From Acidobacteriota bacterium (GTDB lineage: Bacteria > Acidobacteriota > Vicinamibacteria > Vicinamibacterales > CAVVIG01): 7,175 bases of DNA. Within the stretch, counting starts at the first letter, position 1, and every line of letters begins with the position of its first letter. This document shows positions 1-5,865 of the stretch, one piece after another. The translations under genes and the position numbers were made by a program. Under the pieces are notes generated by a model that had not been told where the DNA came from, did not search any database, and was given only the letters and a program-made list of their open reading frames with translations. Where the stretch lies: assembly GCA_003222555.1 (NCBI GenBank), contig QHWL01000067.1, positions 1 to 7,175 on the forward strand. The letters run 5' to 3'.

Positions 1-607
1 CCAGGTCGGCCCGATACGTGATCGTCTCGCCTGGTTGGACGTTCACGTCGAATTCGACCGGCGGGTACCCTGGAGCGCGAACCTCGATCCGATGCGGCCC
101 CGCTTCGAGGTTCATGTGTTGGAACACGCCGTCGAAGTCATCCACGATGCCAACATAGTACCCATCGGCGAATACTCCCGCCTCACGCGGAGCGCCCACG
201 ATTCGAACTCCGCCGTACGGCCGCCCCGGAACAGCGGTGATGTATCCCGGAGGCGCCGGATAGCCATAGCCATACAGGTAGCTGTAGCCGTACGGGTTGC
301 TATAGCCGTACGGGTTGCGATACCGGAATCCGAGACCGAAGGTCGGGCGATACACATACGGGCGATACGGAACGACGCCGATGATATTCGGCCTCACAAT
401 GCGTGCCGCGTAGACTGTGCGCGGCACGGTCCGACCGACGAAACGGCCACCGCCGTCGGGCCGGGCGACGCCGTAGCGGCCCTGTCCGACGCCGCGACTC
501 GACTCTCGTCCGCGCTCGCGATCACGTGAGTCCGCAAACGAGGGCGCCGCGCCCATCGTGACGATCGCCACGAACGCAGCCGCGGTGAATAGTTTATTAG
601 GTGACAT
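1..607 (-). CDS. Exported Tyr/Gly-rich protein with C-terminal PEGA-like domain (partial, 3' end outside window)
   Basis: Reading the minus strand from the ATG at 607 gives 202 codons with no stop before the left edge, so the C-terminus is missing. Residues 1-25 look like a Sec signal peptide (MSPNKLFTAAAFVAIVTMGA, then a likely APSFA cleavage site). Residues 26-60 are Arg/Gly-rich and probably disordered. Residues 79-124 are rich in Tyr, Gly and Pro with a repeated NPYGYS. Residues 132-202 resemble a PEGA domain: a VRIVGAP strand, then VFADGYYVGIVDDFDG, then LEAGPHRIEVRAPGYPP and a final strand ending ETITYRADL. PEGA domains are small beta-sandwich modules of surface or envelope proteins, named after a Pro-Glu-Gly-Ala motif. 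A GGAG ribosome binding site lies about 7-8 nt upstream (GCGGAGATCGATC before ATG). It is divergent from the gene at 813. The export and PEGA calls are fairly secure; the cellular role is unknown. Confidence 0.8.
   Translation of the reverse strand, partial: MSPNKLFTAAAFVAIVTMGAAPSFADSRDRERGRESSRGVGQGRYGVARPDGGGRFVGRTVPRTVYAARIVRPNIIGVVPYRPYVYRPTFGLGFRYRNPYGYSNPYGYSYLYGYGYPAPPGYITAVPGRPYGGVRIVGAPREAGVFADGYYVGIVDDFDGVFQHMNLEAGPHRIEVRAPGYPPVEFDVNVQPGETITYRADL
285..318. repeat. Two-copy 18-nt-period tandem repeat inside the PEGA-protein gene
   Basis: The 16-mer TAGCCGTACGGGTTGC occurs at 285-300 and again at 303-318. It encodes the repeated NPYGYS hexapeptide on the minus strand, followed downstream by more degenerate YGYGY units. 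The repeat keeps the frame, so copy-number change would lengthen or shorten the Tyr/Gly-rich segment without breaking the gene. Confidence 0.85.
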
Positions 608-708
608 GATCGATCTCCGCAGGCTGAAGAGGCAACAACCCTGCCATCCACGCTCTCTCGTTTTAAAGGCATTTTCTGGGAGCGGCTGGCAGCGATACGG
701 CTAAGGCG

Positions 709-724
709 GTCCTCTTCGGAGGAC
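709..724 (+). other. Short perfect hairpin with C(UUCG)G tetraloop
   Basis: GTCCTC (709-714) and GAGGAC (719-724) are perfect complements separated by TTCG. On a plus-strand transcript the closing C-G pair plus UUCG would form an unusually stable tetraloop. No U-tract follows, so a classical intrinsic terminator is not supported. It lies about 100 bp upstream of both divergent start codons. Its function is unknown; it could be part of a leader or chance. Confidence 0.4.
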
Positions 725-765
725 ACCGGCAAAGGAAACAGTCAAAAGGAAATCGGCTTTCTCCC

Positions 766-786
766 TTTTGCCTTTTGCCTTTTGCC
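766..786. repeat. TTTTGCC heptamer tandem repeat (3 perfect copies)
   Basis: TTTTGCC is repeated perfectly at 766-772, 773-779 and 780-786, ending 26 bp before the ATG at 813. The upstream CAAAAGG at 743-749 is complementary to CCTTTTG, which recurs in three registers (764-770, 771-777, 778-784), so alternative hairpins are possible. The rest of the 608-812 spacer holds the divergent starts, a UUCG hairpin at 709-724 and no clear gene. Confidence 0.85.
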
Positions 787-812
787 TTCGTTATGCTATC
801 GGGGGAGGATCA

Positions 813-1154
813 ATGAAAGCGTTAATCTCACTGGCAGCTGCTGCAGTCCTTTTCACGGTCGGGACGGCGTTTGCAGCCGAGCAGACCTGGAACGGCCAGA
901 TCAGCGACAGCCTCTGTGGAGCGAAACACGAGTCTGAGTCCATCGGCGAGGGCAACGGGAAGATTTCCGATCAAGAGTGCACGGTCGCTTGTGTCAAGGG
1001 CGGGTCCAAGTACGTGTTGGTCTCGAGCGGCAAGGTGTACCAGATCGCGAATCAGACCTATGCCGATTTGGCAAAGCATGCCGGTCACACGGTCAAGCTG
1101 ACCGGTGAAACAAAGGGCGACTCGATCATCGTCTCGAAGATCGAGATGCCCTGA
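813..1154 (+). CDS. Small secreted DUF5818-like protein
   Basis: This 113-residue protein starts at the ATG at 813, preceded by a strong GGGGGAGGA ribosome binding site. An upstream in-frame ATG at 768 lies inside the TTTTGCC repeat and is not supported. Residues 1-22 form a signal peptide (MKALISLAAAAVLFTVGTAF, cleavage likely around AFA-AEQ). The mature part of about 90 residues has the pattern I recall for the DUF5818 family common in Acidobacteriota: W-N-G-x-I-S-D-S-L-C-G-A-K-H (residues 26-39), D-x-E-C-T-x-x-C-V (53-61), KYVLVSSGKVYQIANQ (66-81) and a final GHTVKLTGETKGDSIIVSKIE half (91-111), likely a small beta-barrel. Cys35, Cys56, Cys60 and His39 could pair or bind metal; that is inference. 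The biochemical function is unknown. Its stop codon is 2 bp from that of the convergent HupE-like gene. Confidence 0.85.
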   Translation: MKALISLAAAAVLFTVGTAFAAEQTWNGQISDSLCGAKHESESIGEGNGKISDQECTVACVKGGSKYVLVSSGKVYQIANQTYADLAKHAGHTVKLTGETKGDSIIVSKIEMP

Positions 1155-1164
1155 CTTTATTTTT
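1132..1164 (+). terminator. Weak candidate terminator at the end of the DUF5818-like gene
   Basis: TCTCGA (1132-1137) and TCGAGA (1141-1146) form a perfect 6-bp stem with an AGA loop. TTTATTTTT follows at 1156-1164, after a 9-nt gap. The stem lies inside the last codons and the gap to the T-tract is longer than usual, so this is only a possible intrinsic terminator. It would also extend into the 3' end of the convergent gene. Confidence 0.25.
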
Positions 1165-2524
1165 CGGCTCCCACGGCAGCCTCTTGCTCGGCCCTCCGCC
1201 GGGGCGGATGCCGGAGCACTCCCATCACCAGCCAGATCAGTCCCGCAAGGACCACGATCACCATCATCCACCGCATGGCGCTCACCATCAGGGCGGCGGT
1301 GACCGCCGGCCACTGGAACTGGTACTGGCTCAACCTGTTTGCGCGCTCTGTCATCCAATGCCAGCCGGTGTGGGTGATGAGCCCCGACAGGATGATCGTG
1401 CCGATCCGTTCGGCGACGACGATCCGGAACAGGATTTCGAGCGCCGGGATGAGCACCAACAGCACGAGGAGCTGACCAAGCTCGACGCCGATATTGAACG
1501 ACAGCAGCGAGGTCAGCAGGTGGGTTCCGGCAAACTGCAGCGTCTGGCGGAGCGCGAACGAGAAGCCGAATCCGTGAACGAGACCGAACCCGAAAGTGAT
1601 CATCCACCTGCGCTTCAAGTTGCCGCCGACGATGTTCTCGAGCGCCATGTAGACGATGGACATGGCGATGAGCGTCTCGATGAGCGGCGGAAACCACAGC
1701 GCGTCCGGCGCGAGGTCGTAGGCCGATGCGATGAGCGTGACGGAGTGCGCCACGGTGAAGGCCGTGACCACGGGCACGAGCGCGCGGAAGCGGCGGAACG
1801 GGATCACGAGGCAGAACAGGAACAACAGATGATCAGTTCCGTCCAGGATGTGCCAGAACCCCTCCCGGACGAACCAAAGCGACGCCTGGTACCAGCGCGG
1901 ATCGAGGCGAACCAGCCCGGGATCGCCGGGAAACTCGAACGCGCGCACCGCGCCACCGGGTGGAAGGAAGCGGAGAACGGTGACGGTTCGTATCCCCAAA
2001 CGAGCAAACTTCGGCTGAATCGAGAACTCGGATCTATCCGACTGAATCGGGTACTCGAACGAGATGTCGAGGAGCCCCTGGTTCCAGATGAAATCCGTTG
2101 TGTTCGGCAGCCGCGGTCCCGTGACGTGCGCAAGGGCCTCTTCGTACGATCGGAACGAAGGATCGGACGCGAGTGAGGCGCGGACGTCGGCGACCTGCGG
2201 ATAGGGCAGAAGGGTGTCGCCTTCATGCACCTGGAGGTTGTCGGCGATCCACAGGGTTCCCGCATCGCGGAGCCACGCGTCGGCTCGCGCGAGATCCAGC
2301 AAGCCCTGCCCGCGCTTAGGATAATCGACGTCGAGCATCGCGCTGAGGGGGGCGCGCACGAGAAGATGCAGCCGCTGCCCCTCTGGCTTGAGAAACATCC
2401 GGATCGTCACGTCGTTCGGGATTTCGTGCGCGGCCGGACCGGACGGCAGTAGGAAAACCAGCGCGGCGGCCACGACGGCGGCGAAAAGAGGCCGAACAGC
2501 GCGTCGTTGGGTGCCCAAGGACAA
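1157..2524 (-). CDS. HupE/UreJ-family membrane protein with N-terminal exported domain
   Basis: With the TTG at 2524 as start, the product has 455 residues. Residues 1-32 are a signal peptide (basic RRAVRP, hydrophobic LFAAVVAAALVFLLP, cleavage likely after GPAA before His33). Residues 33-215 form a periplasmic, mostly beta region. Residues about 220-435 carry six or more membrane helices with HupE/UreJ hallmarks: FWHILDGTDHLLFL (225-236; His225, Asp228, Asp231, His232), AHSVTL (His260), LIETLIAMSIVYMALEN (Glu284, Glu296), GLVHGFGFSFAL (His317) and FNIGVELGQL (Asn344, Glu348). HupE/UreJ proteins are thought to move nickel or cobalt, but long forms with a signal peptide are often uncharacterised, so the substrate is inferred. 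The tail is basic (HPPRRR). No hydrogenase or urease gene is visible nearby. An upstream ATG at 2659 would add 45 unconvincing residues and reach within 15 bp of the divergent start, so I reject it. Confidence 0.88.
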   Translation of the reverse strand: MSLGTQRRAVRPLFAAVVAAALVFLLPSGPAAHEIPNDVTIRMFLKPEGQRLHLLVRAPLSAMLDVDYPKRGQGLLDLARADAWLRDAGTLWIADNLQVHEGDTLLPYPQVADVRASLASDPSFRSYEEALAHVTGPRLPNTTDFIWNQGLLDISFEYPIQSDRSEFSIQPKFARLGIRTVTVLRFLPPGGAVRAFEFPGDPGLVRLDPRWYQASLWFVREGFWHILDGTDHLLFLFCLVIPFRRFRALVPVVTAFTVAHSVTLIASAYDLAPDALWFPPLIETLIAMSIVYMALENIVGGNLKRRWMITFGFGLVHGFGFSFALRQTLQFAGTHLLTSLLSFNIGVELGQLLVLLVLIPALEILFRIVVAERIGTIILSGLITHTGWHWMTERANRLSQYQFQWPAVTAALMVSAMRWMMVIVVLAGLIWLVMGVLRHPPRRRAEQEAAVGAEK

Positions 2525-2525
2525 A

Positions 2526-2536
2526 CCTCTTCCCCT
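2526..2536 (-). promoter_or_regulatory. Ribosome binding site deciding the TTG start of the HupE-like gene
   Basis: On the minus strand AGGGGAAGAGG stands just before two in-frame TTG codons, at 2524 and 2518. AGGGGA lies 6 nt from the first TTG; AGAGG lies 7 nt from the second. No ATG occurs between here and the signal peptide, so a TTG start is the best reading. Which of the two is used cannot be decided by eye; they differ by two residues. Confidence 0.6.
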
Positions 2537-2588
2537 AAAGCTCACAAGCGTAATAGGATAGGGCGGCCACTGACAAGCAAAAACTGGC

Positions 2589-2618
2589 TGTCCACGGTCA
2601 CCAATCGCATGTATACTG
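2589..2618 (+). promoter_or_regulatory. Candidate promoter of the NHL-protein gene
   Basis: TATACT at 2613-2618 is a good -10 match, 55 bp upstream of the ATG at 2674. The -35 side is poor: CTGTCC at 2589-2594 at 18-bp spacing. The same 149-bp divergent spacer (2525-2673) must also drive the HupE-like gene. On the minus strand TTGTCA followed by TATTAC is a possible but badly spaced (15 bp) match. I see no known riboswitch in this spacer. Confidence 0.3.
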
Positions 2619-2673
2619 GCGCGGTCCCAAAGCGCATCGTGAACGTGGTGGCATTCCAAAAGCGAGGAAGATC

Positions 2674-3825
2674 ATGAGAAGCATGAAGGGAAAGTGGAAT
2701 CTTCGCAATGTTTATGTGGGTGCGGCCTTTCTCACAGGTCTCGTGGTGCTGGGCGTCGCGCAGAATGCGCTGCAGAAGACGGCGGCCGCTCAGGGAAAAG
2801 GCGGAGTCCAGGCGCCAAGATTCGAAGTCGATCCGATGTGGCCCAAGCCGCTCCCGAACCATTGGCTCCTCGGTTCGACCATCGGCGTCTCGATCGACGC
2901 CCAGGACAATGTCTGGATCATTCATCGCAGCTCGGCCACGCTCAACGCCAACGAAAGGGGCGCGGAGCTGGATCCGCCCACCGGCGAGTGCTGCAAGGGC
3001 GCGCCGCCCGTTCTAGAGTTCGATCAGGCCGGCAACCTGCTTAAATCGTGGGGCGGCCCGGGCCAGGGCTTCGAGTGGCCGGAGTCGAACCACGGCATCA
3101 CGATCGACTACAAAGGGAACGTCTGGATCGGCGGCAACGGGGGCAACGACGGTCAAGTGTTGAAGTTCACTCAGGACGGCAAATTCCTCAAGCAGTTCGG
3201 CTTTGGATCCCCGAACGGCGGCAGCAACGACCCCTGGGCCTTCCGCCAGGTGGCCAAGATCTTCGTCGACTCGAAAGCCAACGAGGCGTACATCTCCGAC
3301 GGGTACGGCAACAAGCCCGACGACACGAACCTCGGTCGCTACAATCCCGACGCGCCGCCCGCGCAGCAGTTCCGCAATCCGGTGCATTGCGCCGAGGTTT
3401 CGGTCGACCGGTTGGTCTATGTGTGCGACCGCGTCAACGACCGCATCCAGGTGTTCACGACGGAAGGCAAGTTCGTGAAAGAGAATTGGTACGAGCGGCG
3501 GTCGTTGGCGGACGGCGCGGTGTGGGACATCGCCTTCTCGAAGGACGCGCAGCAGAAGTACATCTATCTCGCCGACGGCCGCAACCAGAAGGTGCACGTC
3601 ATCGAGCGTCAGTCGCTGGAGGAGCTGACGAGTTTCGGCGACGGCGGGCGGCAGCCGGGCCAGTTCTTCGGCGCGCACAGCATCGCGGTCGATTCGAAGG
3701 GCAACGTCTACATCACCGAAACTTACGAAGGCAAGCGCGTGCAGCGGTTCATGTACAAAGGTCTCGGGCCCGTTCCTGCGAAGAACCAGGGAGTCGTGTG
3801 GCCAGGCTCGAGGTCAACAAGATAG
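2674..3825 (+). CDS. Secreted NHL-repeat (6-bladed beta-propeller) protein
   Basis: The product has 383 residues. The ATG at 2674 follows GAGGAAG (2664-2670); a second ATG at 2683 is possible. Residues 1-40 are a signal peptide or anchor: basic MRSMKGKWNLRN, hydrophobic VYVGAAFLTGLVVLGVA, then TAAAQG. The mature part shows repeated NHL-type blades built around 'D..GNVW/Y' strands: VSIDAQDNVWIIHRSS (72-87), ITIDYKGNVWIGGNGGNDGQVLKF (142-165), IFVDSKANEAYISDGYGN (196-213), VDRLVYVCDRVNDRIQVFTTEGKF (244-267), KYIYLADGRNQKVHVIE (295-311) and IAVDSKGNVYITETYEGKRVQRF (337-359). This layout resembles proteins often annotated as peptidyl-alpha-hydroxyglycine alpha-amidating lyase-like, but the catalytic assignment is not supported here; a binding or scaffold role is equally likely. 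Cysteines: CysCys106-107, Cys239, Cys251. It precedes the cytochrome c gene on the same strand by 120 bp. The spacer has its own promoter-like motif, so co-transcription is uncertain. Confidence 0.85.
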   Translation: MRSMKGKWNLRNVYVGAAFLTGLVVLGVAQNALQKTAAAQGKGGVQAPRFEVDPMWPKPLPNHWLLGSTIGVSIDAQDNVWIIHRSSATLNANERGAELDPPTGECCKGAPPVLEFDQAGNLLKSWGGPGQGFEWPESNHGITIDYKGNVWIGGNGGNDGQVLKFTQDGKFLKQFGFGSPNGGSNDPWAFRQVAKIFVDSKANEAYISDGYGNKPDDTNLGRYNPDAPPAQQFRNPVHCAEVSVDRLVYVCDRVNDRIQVFTTEGKFVKENWYERRSLADGAVWDIAFSKDAQQKYIYLADGRNQKVHVIERQSLEELTSFGDGGRQPGQFFGAHSIAVDSKGNVYITETYEGKRVQRFMYKGLGPVPAKNQGVVWPGSRSTR

Positions 3826-3872
3826 AGCCGAGAATGTTTTTCGTCTCCCGAAGAGCGAGCGGATAGGCGCGG

Positions 3873-3919
3873 GCAAGGTTCGCCGTATATTGACCTTGCT
3901 GAAATCCGTAGGATAGACT
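3873..3919 (+). promoter_or_regulatory. Promoter-like motif with overlapping inverted repeat upstream of the cytochrome c gene
   Basis: TTGACC (3890-3895) and TAGACT (3914-3919) sit 18 bp apart in a sigma-70-like arrangement, 26 bp before the start codon. GCAAGGT (3873-3879) and ACCTTGC (3893-3899) form a perfect 7-bp inverted repeat with arm centres 20 bp apart, about two helical turns. The right arm overlaps the -35 box, as an operator might. The arms could also be an RNA hairpin of a readthrough transcript. The strong GGAGGTGA ribosome binding site follows at 3933-3940. Confidence 0.35.
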
Positions 3920-3945
3920 CGCCGCTCGATGCGGAGGTGAAAGAC

Positions 3946-4491
3946 ATGCGAGTGCGAGTTTCCGGTGTCGTTGTCGGTTCGCTTTTCTTTGGCGCGATCA
4001 TCGCTGCACAGGCGCCGGCTGCCAAGCCGCCGGCGCCTGCCGCACGGCCCGCCGCAGCGAGGCCGCTTGGAAACCTGGCGCAGGTGATGCGCGCCATCCT
4101 CTTTCCGAATTCGAACATTATCTTCTTCACTCAGACCGATAATCCCGCCGACCCGAAAAAGCCGCTCGATGTCACGTTCGGTACGTTTGCGAATGTGTAT
4201 ACCGGATGGCAGGTTGTCGAGAATGCCGCCATCGCGCTGAACGAATCCGCAGACCTCATCCTGAAGCCCGGACGCGTCTGTTCGAACGGGCTCCCCGCCC
4301 CGGTCGGACGCGCCGACTACCGCAAGTTCGCTCAGGGACTTCGGGACGCAGGGACGGCCGCGCTCAAGGCAGCGCAGACCAAGGACATGGATAAGATGGT
4401 CGAGGCCGCCGGCACCGTTTCCGAAGCGTGCGAGAACTGCCATACCGTCTATCGCGAGAAGCCCGATCTCAAAGACCGGTGCAAACCGTAG
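3946..4491 (+). CDS. Exported monoheme class II (c'/c556-type) cytochrome
   Basis: I chose the ATG at 3946 because a near-perfect GGAGGTGA (3933-3940) lies 5 nt upstream; a GTG at 3937 falls inside that site. The product has 181 residues. Residues 1-22 are a signal peptide (MRVRVSGVVVGSLFFGAIIA). Residues 23-40 are an Ala/Pro linker. Residues 43-181 are mostly helical and end in CENCHTVYR (heme motif CxxCH at 162-166). A C-terminal CxxCHxxYR is the hallmark of the cytochrome c'/c556 four-helix fold (class II), with heme attached near the end of the last helix. Such proteins carry electrons or bind small ligands in the periplasm. Cys112 and Cys179 are extra and could form a disulfide. The sixth ligand cannot be read by eye. 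It converges with the alternative complex III operon; a redox link to that complex is inference from position. Confidence 0.87.
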   Translation: MRVRVSGVVVGSLFFGAIIAAQAPAAKPPAPAARPAAARPLGNLAQVMRAILFPNSNIIFFTQTDNPADPKKPLDVTFGTFANVYTGWQVVENAAIALNESADLILKPGRVCSNGLPAPVGRADYRKFAQGLRDAGTAALKAAQTKDMDKMVEAAGTVSEACENCHTVYREKPDLKDRCKP

Positions 4492-4508
4492 ACGTCCCGC
4501 CCTGATGG

Positions 4509-4602
4509 AAAAAGCCCGACGTTCAACGCAGAGCTCGCAGAGCACGCAGAGAAATCCTTAGGCATTCTTCTCGGCGGCCTCCGCGGTCTCTGCGTTGAAC
4601 GT
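4509..4602 (-). terminator. Candidate intrinsic terminator of the act operon, formed by the palindrome
   Basis: Read on the minus strand, the palindrome begins 18 nt after the actF stop. It is followed, after a 5-nt CGGGC, by a run of five T (4513-4509 on the plus-strand numbering). A long stem followed by a U-tract fits an intrinsic terminator for the act operon. In the plus direction the stem is followed by GTGATTTGACG, which has no U-run, so termination of the cytochrome gene there is less certain. Confidence 0.45.
4519..4602. repeat. 84-bp palindromic repeat made of 9-nt GCAGAG units, between convergent genes
   Basis: The outer arms ACGTTCAACGCAGAG (4519-4533) and its exact complement (4588-4602) form 15 perfect base pairs. 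The next 20 positions inward (4534-4553 with 4568-4587) match at 14 of 20, leaving a 14-nt loop at 4554-4567. Each arm is ACGTTCAAC followed by three 9-nt units: left GCAGAGCTC, GCAGAGCAC, GCAGAGAAA; right, read on the minus strand, GCAGAGACC, GCGGAGGCC, GCCGAGAAG. Left-arm units are cleaner than right-arm ones, so the arms have diverged. I recall GCAGAG-rich dispersed repeats in other environmental genomes but cannot verify a family here. It fills most of the 129-bp gap between the two convergent genes. Confidence 0.9.
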
Positions 4603-4620
4603 GATTTGACGAGTGCGCCG

Positions 4621-5865
4621 TCAGCGGGCCGCCTCGGGCGCGAGCAGCGGATCGGCGATCGGCAAAATTGGGACGCGCTGCAGGAAGGCGGTGTAGCTGA
4701 GCGCGAAGAGGGAGCCGACGCCGGCCGTGACGAAGACCTCCACGGGGCCGATGGGGAGGTGATCCCCCGTCCAAAGCGACGGCGCCACGAGGATGAAGCG
4801 CTCGAGCCACATGCTTGCGAGCACAACTCCCGCGACGGTGAGAAGTCCGGCCGGATGTCGCTTGATCTGCCGACTCAGCAACATCACGAACGGAACAGCG
4901 AACGCTCCGGCAAGCACCACCCAAGACATCGGCGCCCATGGAGAATCCACGGTCCGCTTTGCCACGAATGCGGTTTCCTCGGGCAGGTCGCCGAACCAGA
5001 TGACAAGGTACTGCGACCAGAAGAGATAGCCCCACAGCAAGCAGAAGCCCAGTAGCATGCGGCCAATATCGTAAAGCTGATCGCGGCTGACATGGGGGCT
5101 CACTCCCAACCGCGTGCGCAGACAAACCGCCGCCACGCCGAGAAATGCGACGCCCATATAAAGGTCGCCCACGAAAACGTAGCCGCCCAACAGCGCGCTG
5201 AACCACTGGCGATCGAGCGACATGATGAAGTCGAACGCCTGAAGCGACAACACGTAGCCGTACACAATGAGCAAGGCGACCGACAGTCGGCTTTGGCGCT
5301 GCCGGGCGATGCGGCGCTCCGCGTGGAGCCCGCTCCAACCGTTGGAAAACCGGCGGGCCAGCGCCGGGCGGACGGGTTGGCCCGACTCATGGAGCAGACC
5401 GACGTCGGGGCGGACCGACGCATAGACGTACGCCACGCTCAGTCCGCCGAGCAGCAGGAATCCCAGCGCTTCTCTCGCGATCAGAAACGGCGCGTTGAGC
5501 CAAACCCGCCGGCCCCCGATCGATTCGTGCATCCAGGGTGCCCAGGCTCCGAGACCGATGAGCAGCGCTAACAGCATAAGAGCCGATGCGGGCAGGAAGG
5601 CGATTGTCGCCTCGGCGACTCGCTTCAACGGCCTCGCCCACCTGGCCGAGGTCACGTGGAAGATGGCCGAGAACGCCACGCCCGCGTGACCCAGACCGGA
5701 CCAGAACAAAAAGTTGACGAGCAGCACACTCCACGCCCGCGTCGCGTCGGTGACGAGCCCGACGAAAAAGGCCAAGAGACCGACGAGAGCTGCCGCGACC
5801 AGGAAGAATCGGCTGCCTGACGTCAGCAATGGGCGATCGAGCATCGCTCGGTCCGCGGCCGTCAT
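4621..5865 (-). CDS. actF: Alternative complex III membrane subunit ActF
   Basis: ActF is one of the two large integral-membrane subunits (related to NrfD/ActC) of the quinol:cytochrome c oxidoreductase called alternative complex III. I chose the ATG at 5865, which overlaps the actE stop as ATGA; the product has 414 residues. A longer start at 5904 would overlap actE by 43 nt. About ten membrane helices are visible (near residues 20-38, 46-66, 84-106, 125-148, 193-215, 223-249, 265-290, 312-332, 338-360, 374-395). Recognisable segments are FDFIMSLDRQWFSALLGGY (211-229), FWSQYLVIWFGDLPEET (282-298), typical of ActF, and SMWLERFILVAPS (351-363). A basic loop with a run of Arg lies at about 165-193. 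No Shine-Dalgarno is obvious before the ATG, so translation is probably coupled to actE. This is the last gene of the operon; no ActG or oxidase gene follows. Confidence 0.93.
   Translation of the reverse strand: MTAADRAMLDRPLLTSGSRFFLVAAALVGLLAFFVGLVTDATRAWSVLLVNFLFWSGLGHAGVAFSAIFHVTSARWARPLKRVAEATIAFLPASALMLLALLIGLGAWAPWMHESIGGRRVWLNAPFLIAREALGFLLLGGLSVAYVYASVRPDVGLLHESGQPVRPALARRFSNGWSGLHAERRIARQRQSRLSVALLIVYGYVLSLQAFDFIMSLDRQWFSALLGGYVFVGDLYMGVAFLGVAAVCLRTRLGVSPHVSRDQLYDIGRMLLGFCLLWGYLFWSQYLVIWFGDLPEETAFVAKRTVDSPWAPMSWVVLAGAFAVPFVMLLSRQIKRHPAGLLTVAGVVLASMWLERFILVAPSLWTGDHLPIGPVEVFVTAGVGSLFALSYTAFLQRVPILPIADPLLAPEAAR

Noticed and set aside
394..732. 112-residue minus-strand frame upstream of the PEGA gene
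   Set aside because: It is out of frame with the PEGA-like gene and lacks a signal peptide; the ATG at 607 has a good ribosome binding site and a clear signal peptide.
768..812. ATG at 768 as start of the DUF5818-like gene, and TTGCCT/TATGCT as its promoter
   Set aside because: The ATG lies in the TTTTGCC repeat and would put 15 odd residues before a perfect signal peptide. The promoter-like pair would place transcription start at the ribosome binding site.
828..1697. 289-residue minus-strand open frame
   Set aside because: It runs across the DUF5818-like gene and the HupE-like gene in a different frame, is rich in Arg, Asp and His and has no recognisable motif.
1184..2176. 330-residue plus-strand open frame opposite the HupE-like gene
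   Set aside because: Composition is dominated by Arg, Glu, Asp and His with no fold or signal; it is a shadow of the high-GC HupE-like gene, which has clear family motifs.
2561..2610. GCCACTG at 2566-2572 resembling a conserved cobalamin riboswitch motif, near a HupE-like gene
   Set aside because: It lies on the strand opposite to the HupE-like gene, the other core elements and the B12 box are absent, and the 149-bp spacer is too short for the full element.
3013..3678. 221-residue minus-strand open frame opposite the NHL gene
   Set aside because: It is a mirror frame of the NHL repeats; no start signal or family likeness, whereas the plus strand has a signal peptide and clear blades.
3805..3841. 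GGCTC/GAGCC stem followed by five T after the NHL gene
   Set aside because: Only 5 bp with a 15-nt loop and a 7-nt gap to the T-run; too weak to call a terminator.
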